DNA from: Hymenoscyphus infarciens
Lineage: Eukaryota; Ascomycota; Leotiomycetes; Helotiales; Helotiaceae
Reading direction: 5' to 3'
Length of the DNA: 64,000 nt
Assembly: GCA_001414345.1 (NCBI GenBank)
Contig: LLCB01000158.1
Location: 1 to 64,000 of the forward strand
Of this stretch, positions 1 through 10,807 are shown piece after piece (positions within the stretch are counted from its first letter, which is position 1; every line of letters starts with the position of its first letter). Made by a program: the position numbers and the translations under genes. The notes beneath the pieces are model-generated. The model made no database searches. It was not told the origin of the DNA and saw only the letters and a program-made list of their open reading frames with translations.

Positions 1-33
1 CCCCCCCCCACCACCCCCCCCCCCCCCCCCCCC
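1..33. repeat. Poly-C tract
   Basis: The first 33 bases are almost entirely C, broken only by two A residues at positions 10 and 13. It lies about 390 bp past the stop codon of the kinesin gene. Such a tract is prone to length error in assembly. No function is inferred. Confidence 0.9.
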
Positions 34-423
34 TTGCCTACCAGCTTCAGGCTACAGCAGCTCTGCGACAACCCGCGAACTTGTACAAGAGTGAAACAAA
101 TCACTTCAAATAAAAACAATCGATTATCCATGGTACCATCGCTGGATTTTATTAAATTCAGAAAAAGACTCATACAATGATGCTCTTCCTTCAGAAGCCG
201 AACTATACAATGAATCCCCATTTACTTAAACGCCGCACTCTTGACTCCATACTACCTGTCCTACAAAAGAGGCTGATGCGCAAAGCTGCCAGGAGAAAGT
301 ACAGAAAAACAAAAGTCATTATCATCAAGCAGCCGTTCCTATGCAATGTAAAAACAATCAAAAGGATATTTCAAGAATGAAACCATAACCTAATCCCACA
401 AGTTCGATATTAATACGACTTCA
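34..423. other. 3' flank of kinesin gene, no gene seen
   Basis: AT-rich DNA downstream of the minus-strand kinesin stop codon. One 67-codon open frame runs on the plus strand but has no recognisable similarity and looks like chance. Probably holds the kinesin 3' UTR. Confidence 0.5.
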
Positions 424-3400
424 TTAACGCCATCCACCTTTGCCCATAACTCCTGCAACACTCTCTCTTGATCTTGGGGTACCGCTCGCGATTCGAACGG
501 AGCCAAGGGGGATGTTACCGCTGATCGCACGAGGCTCAGCAATAGTAGTACGTCGGTTGTTCTTGATCACTGGTTGAGTTCGAGGACTCAATACACTTGA
601 GTGGAACGAACCCTCTTTATCACTCTTCACCATTCTTCGAGCATGGCTAGCGGTAAACATGTTTTCGTTTGGCGGCGATCCTGCCATGGTGGCTGCGGTT
701 GGACTCCTGCGACGATGGGTTCGAGTAATTGTGTCGTTTGATGTACGAGAAATGGAGCCCGCTCGCTTCAGTGCTCTTCCTATCTTTGCGCTCTCCGATC
801 GATCCATTTGAAAACTGTTCTCTCCTTCTGAAGACGAATTATTCCCACTCCCCGTTGGCGTTGATCCGTTTTCCATAGTATGTACGAGTTGCAAAGGGGA
901 GCGGTTGTTAGCGTGTGTCTCGATTGCGCGTAGTGGTGAAGTCTCAGTATCGGAAGATGAAAGTCGTGTCATCTTTGGTGGAGGTGGGGGAGGTGGTGAG
1001 CCATCGGTCTTTTTAGAGAGGAACCCAGCCTGAAATCGATTTGCCTTGGGCTTGGTGTCAATTGATGATGTTGGCGCGGTAGGGATAGGAGATAAATTGA
1101 GCGAGTCGTTGGAAACATCCGCGGCTAAGTATGAAGGTAGAGCTGGCAGAACAATACTTTTCTCGGCCGATGATACTTCTGGAGAGAATGGTTTTTGTGG
1201 TGTTTTCTCGAATTCAGCCAAAGCACCCGATTCTGTGTCATCTCGCCACCTGACACTTCGTTGCTTCGATGGAGACTTCTTCTTTGGTGTGAATGAAACT
1301 CCCTTTTTTCCGAGGGCGGCCTTCCGTCGCCGAGGAGAAGACTTCATTGGGGATGCAAAGACTTGAGGTGCGACTGCAGTAAGAGCCGGCATTGTGGGAA
1401 TTGGTCGGGCCTGAGTATCGAGAAAGTTGGCTGGCTTCTTGCGTTTGGGTGTGCCGCGTTTTGTTGGTGGAAACTTTTCGGTGACGTTTAAAGATCCGTC
1501 AGGTTTAACAATTTCGGATACAGAGGTAGAACATGTTTGTAGCAAACGCCCGAGGACTGATTTCGCATGCTTAATCGCGTCCTCCTCAGTCATACTGAGT
1601 ATATCGTGAAGGGAAGAAATGATGTCGAATTGAGCAGAAAGCAGCACTTGCATAACGTCCGCATCGCCAACCTTCTCTTGCTCTAGAATTTCTCGTAAAG
1701 CTTGAACTGACGCATTGGATTTGAGGAGCTCAGCTTCTCTGGTCAGATTTGCAGCATCGGGGCCTTCGCAGGACCCGTCCACTTCTGTGAGTTGTTTGAT
1801 GCTGTTTTGTAGTGCCGAGTCAATTGCCCGCTCCCAGTTGCACTTATCAAGTCGCTGGTGGTAATGTTGTCTGCTGTTCTCAAGTTCAAGCAGAATACCC
1901 TGGGCGGTTTTTCGCATTGCCATGAGACTTGGGGCCATTTCTTCGTCCTCGCGGGAGTCGCAGATGGCGTCAAATGCTGCAACCCAAGATGACAAAACCG
2001 AGATTCGGCGTTGAAGTTGGCGGAGTTTCTTCATGTTAACGACCTTCTCCTGTCGCTCCTTTGCGGCATTATCGAACGACGCGCGAATTCTTACGACACC
2101 CTCACGAACAATCCCATCCCGCTTCTCGCTCTGTTTCTTGAACTTGATGAATGCTGCAGCCTCGCCGTCTTTTTGCTGGGCCTGAAGCTCATTGATCAAT
2201 GCTCTCTGCTCGTCAATTTTGACCAAGAAATCCTTCACATGCCTGTTAACATTGTATACATTTCGGGTGACTTTGGTCTGGATGTTCTTGGCTCTGTTGG
2301 CATATCGGAGTGTGTTTTGGGTTTCATCGAAGTGGGCGCTCGAAGGGCTGACACAAACTATCATAACTGTTTTGCAATTTCCCCCTAATGAGAATTTCAA
2401 TAGTCGAGTGAGCTTGGAATTTCGATATGGAACATGGTTCTTTTTTCGCGGATCGCAGAGCGCATTAATGCAACCACCTAGTGCTAGCAGAGATTTGTTG
2501 ATGTTTGCTCCTTCAAGGAGCCTCTCCCCACGATTCTTGGTCGCGCTGGCACGCTCACTACCCGCCAAATCAATAATGCTCAAGGTAGCCATGGTATGTG
2601 GTTCGTTAACGTCCGCATTTCGATCTTTTTGCGCAACATTGATCTGCAGGACGGCGTGCGATCGAGAAGATGTTGCGTTCGCGGCGGTCGGAGACACGGT
2701 CCGGTACTCGTTTCCTTGCACAATCATATCCATGACTTCTTGAACATCTCGGGGATGGTGACTTGTCAGCCCAGCTACAGATACAGCTTGATTGGCATCC
2801 TCGCGAAGCATCAGTCCTTGCTTGCTTCCCCCGGGTACAAGAAGATCGCGAATCGTCTCGTTGTAAATTTCCAAATATGATAACGAAACTTCGGTCTGCT
2901 TTTGGTCGGATCGCTCAGAAATCTTCTCGAATAATTCCTGCATTGTGAGAAAGATAATTCCCGGTTGCTGAGCTGTTCCAGTAATCGTATGTGTTTTCCC
3001 GCAACCAGTCGCGCCGTAGGCAAAAACTGTCGCATTGTAACCCTCCATAACGCTATCCATCAATCCTCTTGTTGTTGATTCGTATACTTCGGCTTGTGTG
3101 GTATTCTCGTCGAAAACTCGGTCGAATGCGAATTGTTGATCCTTCACCCTCTTGCCCATATTTGGAACGACTGATCTCGAAAACCTTTGAATTGGATTGT
3201 CTTCTGGAGGGTCGAATATTCTAGTATCGTCAGTTGGCAGACTCCAGCAACAATGGGCCATACATACAAGCACTTGTCATCCAGGACTTTAATTACTGCT
3301 CTGATCCCCTTCTGTCCAAGTTTTGGGGTTGGAACTCCCGCAAGGGATCCGTCTCCCAGAAAAAGCTGTCCGCCATCTGATTTCGTGCTATAAAGAGTGA

Positions 3401-3573
3401 GCGGGTTGCGTGAGAGGTTGGGGGACGGGTTTCAAGTACATTTGTGCAGCTTCACGGATTGTGAATGGTCGGACACGAACTGCGAGAAGTTAGCTATTTC
3501 GAGTCGCAGAACATGCAGAGGGTATTTGCATACCAGTAACCGATATCGAAGAGGCTCCAGCATCTGCAGACAT
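424..3573 (-). CDS. kip3: Kinesin-8 motor protein (Kip3/Klp5-6 type)
   Basis: Plus-end-directed microtubule motor that limits microtubule length at the spindle and cortex (family knowledge). Four exons give 998 aa: 3534-3573, 3440-3479, 3268-3387 and 424-3220, with introns of 54, 52 and 47 bp. The short 5' exons were chosen because they restore the start of the motor: residues near 14-20 read VRVRPFT and near 39-44 read LGDGSL, both typical of kinesin-8. The P-loop is GATGCGKT at about 136-143, switch I NATSSRSH at about 248-255, switch II DLAGSER at about 284-290. After the motor come a neck and coiled coil to about residue 560, then a low-complexity basic tail with a poly-proline run and many S/T-P sites, which may bind microtubules and be phosphorylated. 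The start ATG at 3573 is preceded by CCCCAAG. Very secure family assignment; the exact kinesin-8 identity rests on the N-terminal motifs. Confidence 0.93.
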
Positions 3574-4630
3574 CTTGGGGATGTTGAAAGGGGCGGGTCA
3601 TTCAGAGAGGGGATTCCTCTTGAATGCGCGTAAACAAACCGTTTGCTCGTATGCAATTGTTTTTGTCGGCAAAGTAGAAACGAATCCTCGAGGGGAGTGA
3701 GAGGTGAGAAGCAAGAACTTCAATCGCAAGCTGTAGAGGGTGAATATTCGACTCCGGTATGTCGTTGACTTTTTGATGATGCGTCTTGCTTTCGTAGATT
3801 ATCGCTGTGTTTGTCCAAATTCATGAGGAACCACCAGCCGCGTCTGGCATAACAACCACCGCCTGACCAATCAGGAGTCGAACGCATTTACGCAGTCCTC
3901 GGGCCGAGAAGGCAGTCACATGACTATGTAGGGGTCAATTGCGTCGGGTAAATGACTACGGTCCACATTGTCGCGTATTAATACATTTCTGCTTTGATGT
4001 CTCTTGTACATACAGTATGATTTCTTCAATTACTATTTATAATGTTTGGAAAGATCTTGTTCTGTGTGTGGCTTGGACGCAGTCACAGGGTTGCGTCAAA
4101 ACTATCTCCCTCCAGAGTATAATCCCCCCCCCTATCCACAATTTTCTTCGTCGAAAATGGCGGGGGTGACAGTCGAGGACCAACAACACCACATACTCAA
4201 CTAACATACTTTTATACCTCCTCGTCGCAAGCCATAACACTACCTAGCATGCGTGCCTTTTCTTTTCTTTTCTTTTTCTGGATCTTTGGCCCTGGCGTGA
4301 CTGATGGGCTTGTAGTTGGGACGCAGTACGGAGCTCCACATCTAGACTTGGTATATCAAGTCGAGATGAATTGATTTAATACTCCCTTACAGGGTTTGGG
4401 TGGTGGAGGTAGACTCTCTAAAGACTATCGTACGATGATTAAGCATAATTAATTGTCGCACGAGAGTTAGTAGATGCCTTAACTGTTAGGCGATAATCAA
4501 GGATTTTGAGGCTTAAAATCCTTAACTATCAAGCGAGCTTAATTCTTAAGAGAGCTTTAATTATTAAAAGACCTTACTTCTTAAATAACTCTTGAGAGTT
4601 AAAGCCTAGTATGAGTATGTACTAGCTGGA

Positions 4631-4720
4631 AGAACTATACTCCGGGCGGAAGCACTATACTCCGGGCGGAAGCACTATACTCCGGGCGGAAGCACTATAC
4701 TCTGGACGGAAGCACTATAC
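4631..4720. repeat. 20-bp tandem repeat, about 4.5 copies
   Basis: Unit AGCACTATACTCCGGGCGGA repeats head to tail. The first copy has AGAA for AGCA, the fourth carries two base changes and the fifth is half a unit. The near-identity of the central copies suggests recent expansion by slippage or unequal exchange. Confidence 0.92.
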
Positions 4721-4930
4721 TAGGCATATACGCCTAGTAGACAGGGGTACTCGTATAACTCGGTATCGCTCGTAAAGACTCAACGTCAACGCTATTATAA
4801 TATAAAGAAAGTATTCGACCGATTCAGCGAAAGTTACACTACGCGCACTGGCAGGGGCCGTATACTCCGTACTACCCTTATTATAGTAAAGAAGCATAAG
4901 AGGTACCCGCACCTGGCCTGACCTCTAGCC

Positions 4931-4990
4931 CCTGCGCACCTGGCCCCTGCGCACCTGGCCCCTGCGCACCTGGCCCCTACGCACTTGGCC
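4931..4990. repeat. 15-bp tandem repeat, 4 copies
   Basis: Unit CCTGCGCACCTGGCC repeats three times exactly and a fourth time with two C-to-T type changes. It is GC-rich within AT-rich surroundings. Non-coding minisatellite. Confidence 0.92.
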
Positions 4991-5367
4991 CATGCCGAGG
5001 CTTTACCGCTTACTCTCAAGCGATTTTAACTCTCAAGCGAGGACCTTGACTCTCAAAGATCCTTGGCTCTCAAAAAAAACTTAAGCCTCAGGCATGAAAG
5101 CGATTATCTTTAGAGGCCCCGTGACATTCGGATAATTAATACGCTTTAACCTATAATTAATACGCTTTGACCCTCGTCTGAGAATCTATTGAGAGTCCAC
5201 TAGCCCCACCAAAACCCTTCAAGGTCCTTGCGGTTCTCTCAAAAGCACAAGGCTAGTCTTATCCACGTCCATAAGAGTACGTACCAGTTTCATTACAGTT
5301 CACGGCGGACGATGGTTATAATTAGCAGCGACCTTTATATTTTCAAGTTCAACCTCCCAACCGGCTC

Positions 5368-6799
5368 TCAATCATATGTATCATATGTATAACCCAAAGC
5401 CTCAACATCCATAACACTTCTAATAGTAACCGAATCCCCAAAATGCGTGTAGTTCAGCGAATAATCAAGAGTGATATTCTTGTACGGAATCGGGCCAAAG
5501 AAATCGAAGGGATAAGCCCACATAGTATCGGGTCCAGCTATTTCCGACTTTCTCTTTCCCCAATCCAGACGTTGCCAGTCATTCCACAACTTATCCAGAG
5601 TCGAGTGGATGATGAAGAAAAGAGGGTCGCCCGGCGAAGACCAGGTATCGGCAAGCTCACCAACTTGGCCACCGATACCGATGTGCAGGCCAAGATGGAT
5701 TACTGTGTCAGCTACTGTCAAACTTTTCCCTTGAATGGCGATGTTAAAATCGTTGTAAGTTTCAGCGGTTCTTGCGGCGGCGAGACGCTCATCGCTGAGA
5801 GCGCTGGCGATAAGCGCTGGGCAAAAGTCTCTGCGAAGGCAGTGAGGATTGTAGTTGAGGTTTTTGCCTGGGTTCGGTTAGCAAAAGATGGATATATACA
5901 CTTATCGATTGCTTGCCAATTCCCATATCAACAGTCAAGTTTGCGAATGGACCGTTGTCAAGACAGCCTAAATTGTGTCAGTCAGGTTGAGCAGGATATT
6001 GTAAAGTACCTTGGCTACTTACCACCACCAGTTCTATCTGCAAGATTAATTGCTGGGTTGCTGACAGGAATGGCGGTAACATTTTCGACCCAAGGGCCAT
6101 TACCTAGTTCCAAAGGTTAACTCGAGTCCATTTTGTCATGTGAAGTAAATTTACCCCCAACTCCGGTTATGGGGTCAAAAAGAGGAGACTTGGGAAAGGT
6201 CTCCACTGTGTTGTCCAACGAAAAGTCCCACCAAGGTTGAGAGCCAAGGTATCCACAGATATCCCTCAGATCTTGCTCCCAGAGGAGCAAGAAATGCCGA
6301 TGCCATCTATAGAAATGAGTTCAGCTCCTATCATACGACTTCCGGAATTGTTGAACTTACGGCAGAAAAGGACCCTAAGGAATTATGTGAGCATTCGTGT
6401 GTTGTTCGAGGAGGTATAAACTCACATTGAAATGAACAGAATCTGCGGCTTGAATATGTAGTGCCATGAAATCGCCATACCGATTCCGCACACCTTCATA
6501 ATAGGCGCCATTCGATGCCGGCTTGCTCATCATACACTTGACGGCGTCAATCCAGCGGAACTTTTCATCATTGGAAAGTTTTCTCCTGGAAGATAGTTTT
6601 GTTAGTAGGGTACTAGTGTAGAAGTGTATATTCTGTGAAGCTAAATCGTCACTAACCATTCTTTTCGGACATGTATGCCATTGCGTTCCTGCCGAATAGC
6701 CAAGTCACTTTCGGGATTTACTCTCTCTTCAACGGGAGCAGCTACTATGAAAGTAGTTATGAAGAACAAAGCCGAAATAAGGAGCTGTAAAAGAAGCAT
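5368..6799 (-). CDS. Secreted tyrosinase (type-3 copper oxidase)
   Basis: Binuclear-copper enzyme that hydroxylates and oxidises phenols to quinones; family roles are melanin formation and phenolic detoxification. Seven exons give 366 aa: 6657-6799, 6426-6585, 6361-6374, 6155-6306, 6023-6103, 5917-5967, 5368-5867. A hydrophobic signal peptide covers residues 1-21 (cut likely after VAA). The CuA site has H91, H99 and H108, with FLPWHRHF around the last. The CuB site has H258-x3-H262 and DPLFFIIHSTLD with H288, matching the tyrosinase 2 signature. Exon 3 is only 14 nt and splits the CuA signature. The intron at 5868-5916 starts with GC (GCAAGC) and is 49 bp; a GT donor at 5901 would instead give an improbable 34-bp intron plus five extra residues, in frame. 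At 366 aa it lacks the long C-terminal lid of classical tyrosinases, so it is of the short secreted type. Confidence 0.88.
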
Positions 6800-9113
6800 C
6801 TTGTCAAGAATTGGAAATAGGTACGAGATCTTGGCAGGTTATTTGTGGGAAGGAGATGGAGCTGGATGGCATTGAATCCCATCTGCACCCTCCATTATAA
6901 ATACACTTCTAGGAGAGCGGCAGCTCACTTCATGGTACAGTTTGGATCACAATGGAGCTTATTTCTTTCTCCGTCGCGGAGGAATCTTTGGGGGTTGACC
7001 AAAACCAACTCGGAGCAACTACAAGTTCGGCCTCTAGTGCCTTGGAAAGTTGAATCTCGTGAGTGCATGTTGGACAACAATGCACTGCATGTAGTAGCTT
7101 GTCAATTCCGAGCAAGGTTGACCCTAGCTGAAAGATAGAAGGTGATCGTGAACATGTATGTTACACAAAAGAGTCGCCACACAGGATAGGGGAATTGCAC
7201 TTGGATTTATCACCACGAGCTAGAGCAGATAGCTGAGTTCAGTAAACTGTTGCGCAAATCTTCTCGCGAAGCCAACTACATGGAACAGAACAGTCTCTTG
7301 ATAAAAGCAAGTGATCTTCACCAATGGGAATGCTTCTTTCGCTTCCGTTTTCGAAAGTACCCAGATAATCAACCATATCTCGCATCTATACTCCAATATA
7401 ACGTAAGGTTTTAGTCAATTGAGGAGGTTCTAGACTTCGGCGATTGGTCCATTAGACATTTTATGATTCAAACCCCGAAAGTGCAAAGGTTTCAAAATCT
7501 CAATTGAAACGTAAGATTTGATTCCTATGAAATACTAGAACTTCAATGCAGGAGTGTATTCTACGCTTTGATTTACTAAAAAGAGCGTCTAGGTTTCCCT
7601 TCCAACAAACGCTCTCTATGTCTCGAATTGCTAAAGTATGAATCACTCCTCTAAAGACGTCGGTTGGATCGTGATACTTCCCTCGAAGATTCCCCTTCTC
7701 GGTCACTTCACATGGAATGATACGTCTCCTCTACTATAATTTATCCAATATGCAGAAGTGGTGTGACAACACTTCTCAATCCTCACGGCCTAAATATCAA
7801 GCCGACTGAATTAAGTCCGTTGAAAGTTAACTCGGGGACTTACGGTCTTCTGGAAAGTCCGTTTGCACGAACGTCTTTATAGTCGATTTGTGATTGTTCC
7901 GATCCCTTATTTATTCCTTGAAAAATAAGCTCGGGATTGGGCGGTTACACAGTTGCTGACGCTGTGGCGTGGTGGGTGTGGGGTACCAGAAAGTGATGAC
8001 AGAGCCCCGGGATTGGGTGACGAGGCTTCGTCAAGATCGATATCGATTCTCCGCTCCTTTATTCCTTGAGGATTACTATTAATTCGTGAAGATATTGCCT
8101 CCTGGGAACGAGCCCCAATACTTCCAGTCACTGGTAGGTTAAGATACAATTGAATTCAAATACGCAAGCCACAAACTACTCTTTACATTCGAATGTCTAT
8201 CCCAGAGTACCAAGACAATTGTTTTGACATGCGACTTCGGAAGTGGTTCTCAGTAAATCGAACAAGCATTTGGTGCAGAAAGTTTAGATGAGTGCCAACC
8301 ACGGGGGGATTGCGTTCTGGATTACTCTTCGCAAGTGCATTTTGCGATAGGTTGTACTACTCCCCACGGCACCATGCCTTTGGATTTGCCACTGCCTGTT
8401 AAAGTGCTTAGTTTCTGTTGCCATCTGACATACCTATGCATTCTTACCTGCTTAAACTTCCTCGCCTGACTATCTTTGCTTACATTACAATAGTTTCTGA
8501 CAGACATGGCCTTATTTCTCACCTGCCTGTACGTTCTTACTTGCCTCCGATGTAGTACCAACAAACCTTGTTCTTATCTACCTATCGATTTCCCCAAATA
8601 ACACATTGCTGTTGCATTTATTTATGACTTTTTATCAATTCAGTAAACACCCTGACGAATGCCATTGTATGATGACTTCAGTATTGCTTTCGGGGTTTTC
8701 CGACTCTTCCCTCTTCCACTCATCCCTCGTTCCTCGCTTAAAACATAGTCAGTGTGTAAGGACAACCACCCTCAGCACTTCAACACCACAACACATGCCA
8801 TTAAACGATAGTACATAGGCTGGGTCATATTTGGATAGCATACTGAAAGAATCTGGTGGGATTTCTCTGAAGTCGAAAGGGCAGAAACTAATAGTGAAGA
8901 TGAGAGGTCGATACTCGACCTTCACTGGGTTGTGGCGCTCAACCCAGCAACGAGCAGCGCTGTAGCTACAAGTTTAGAACGTCTAAGCAACAGCTATCAA
9001 ACCCTGAAAGGACCCTAAGATAAAGGTTGTTTCGGGGGACAACACGCTGAAGCTAGGAGTCCTCTCTAACAGCCACATTTATCTTGGTGATGCTTGCCCG
9101 TGACCTCAGTATA
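6800..9113. other. Gene-poor stretch downstream of the tyrosinase promoter
   Basis: Bases 6800-7000 should include the tyrosinase promoter (a TATAAATA at 6895-6902 on plus reads as TATTTATA on minus, about 100 bp before the start). Beyond that I see only short open frames (under 100 codons) without similarity to known families, and AT-rich segments. No RNA gene was recognised. Confidence 0.45.
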
Positions 9114-9470
9114 GCTCCGAGAAGGTGTCTCAGTGATACTACTCGGAGATATTGCTGGGAAATATACTTTTCGGAGATATTTCCCGGAGGTATATTACTC
9201 AAAGAAATTATCTCGGAGAATCGGAGTTACAACTCTGAGATATTGCTCGGAAATATATAGCTCGGAGATCTACTACACGGAGCTGTAGTTCAGAAATATA
9301 TCCGGAAATATAGTTCGGAAATACTTGTCTCTTAGAAGTACTTTTGTGGTGTCTCCCTCGGAATTCTACAGCTCGGAGCTATACTACATTTACTTAGGTA
9401 TGCCTTCGGAAATATCTCGGTCTCGGAAATATGTGTCTCGGAGATATATATCTATACACAGCTCGGCGGG
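9114..9470. repeat. Degenerate CTCGGAAATAT repeat field
   Basis: More than fifteen imperfect copies of a roughly 10-bp motif, (C)TCGGA(A/G)ATAT, recur every 10-35 bp, with variants such as TTCGGAGATAT and the reverse-strand TATCTCCGAG. Spacing is irregular, so it is not a simple tandem array. The same motif field appears again near 24804-25160. No coding potential. Confidence 0.8.
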
Positions 9471-10807
9471 GAGAAGGTGGTGGGAGGATGCGGACGCAGT
9501 CAAAAGTATGGAGAATACAAGCACTACGCTATAAAGCCCTTAATGATGCCCTGAAGCTGGCATCTATCACGGGCGTTGTATTTCAGTGGAGTTCTGTGGC
9601 TCCACGGGCAGTCTTTACGGGGACGGAAAAAACGTCCGAATTTCCTGCACAGAACCTAACCATTAGAACAAAAGTATAACTAAAAGAGCTTAGAAAAATA
9701 TCAAAAAAATGTAAAAATAATCTGGAACAGTTAAGTAAAAGTTGAACAAAGTTGAATCTAGTTTGATTCCCGTGTTGTGAGTTTATTCTAAGGGCCTGCT
9801 CGCATATATTAGTCCTTTTTTAATATGTGCACCACCAAAGAATATATAATATATGCATGCATATCATGATGTGCACGAGCGTTTGGCTAGCTTATATTAT
9901 AGTATGCACTTTTGCTCGCATATCCGTTAAATATATGCATGAGGATGTGCACCACCAAAAATAAATAATATACTCTTTTAACCTCTTGACCTTCAACTTT
10001 TATGTGTATACATATATTCCTAGATATACACCACTTCCACGTGTATTAGTACTAGTATTAGCGTAATTCGAGCCGTCTAATAATATGTGCATCGATATAT
10101 GCACGATGAGCCAAACACTAATTAAATATATTTATAAAAAAGCTATAATATATTTAGAAATATACGAGCACCTTTTAACTCTGTACTTATGCACAAATCT
10201 CATATATTTAAATTAAATCATATGCATGCCAAACATGCCCTAAAGTAAAGACTATTTTTTGAGGACAAAATCTGACTTTTTTTCTGTGCAGCAGTGCTCG
10301 TGGTGGACAAAAAACGGCACTACGATTTACGACTCAATAACTTAACGACAGCTAGTTGTAAAAAGACAACAAAAATACGAATCGATGCGTAAGATGCTAA
10401 TTTAATTTCTCCGGAGTGCTGTAAATTTTCTGTCCAGTTGTGTCTAGATGTAGGTGTTAATAAATCGTGTAGATAGAATTAGTAGTGCTACTTAATTCTT
10501 CCACCGGGAGAAGTGGTTAGCGAGAGGAATTCGGCTGAACTCTTACGCTCCATGCCCAAGGCTGTGTAAAAATTACATTGAGCAAATTTCTGCGTTATTC
10601 TCGATACTATTCAGAATGAGGCACCATGAAGATATGTTTACCTCCATTTATTTCCGTTGCGTCATATTCACAATACAATCACGTTAAATTATAGTCGCAT
10701 GTTTGTTGCGACGGAAAGAGGAACAAAGAGGTCTGTTAATATTCTAGATCAGTTCGAGATACATGTTCGCTAAACATCCAGTGAACGAAACCCAGCCCAC
10801 CTTCTCA
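9471..10807. other. AT-rich non-coding DNA around a MITE-like element
   Basis: No gene was recognised. A GC-rich stretch at 9560-9660 contains small stem-loops, followed by AT-rich DNA with repeated ATATGTGCA motifs (listed separately as a MITE-like element) and then unremarkable sequence up to the stop codon of the aldehyde dehydrogenase. Confidence 0.45.
9789..10243. mobile_element. Possible MITE with imperfect terminal inverted repeats
   Basis: The left end reads TAAGGGCCTGCTCGCATAT and the reverse complement of the right end reads TTAGGGCATGTTTGGCATG, an imperfect inverted pair of about 20 bp. Inside, ATATGTGCACCACCAAA occurs twice, and GTGCACGAGCGTTTGGCT is mirrored by GCACGATGAGCCAAAC near the other end. 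The length is about 455 bp, with no coding capacity. These traits fit a non-autonomous DNA transposon. No clear target-site duplication is visible, so the borders are approximate. Confidence 0.5.

Larger units (their letters stand above)
3574..5367. other. Intergenic, kinesin promoter plus repeat-rich degenerate DNA
   Basis: The first few hundred bases are the likely kinesin promoter. From about 4400 to 5350 the sequence turns AT-rich, with repeated CTCAAG/CTTAAG motifs, short inverted repeats (for example around 4499-4522) and two tandem arrays listed separately. This looks like the remains of an old repeat element. No coding sequence was recognised. Confidence 0.55.

Noticed and set aside
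2192..2743. 183-codon open frame on the plus strand
   Set aside because: Antisense to the kinesin motor; a shadow of strong codon constraints there.
5443..6120. 225-codon open frame on the plus strand
   Set aside because: Antisense to the tyrosinase exons; the copper signatures on the minus strand decide the case.
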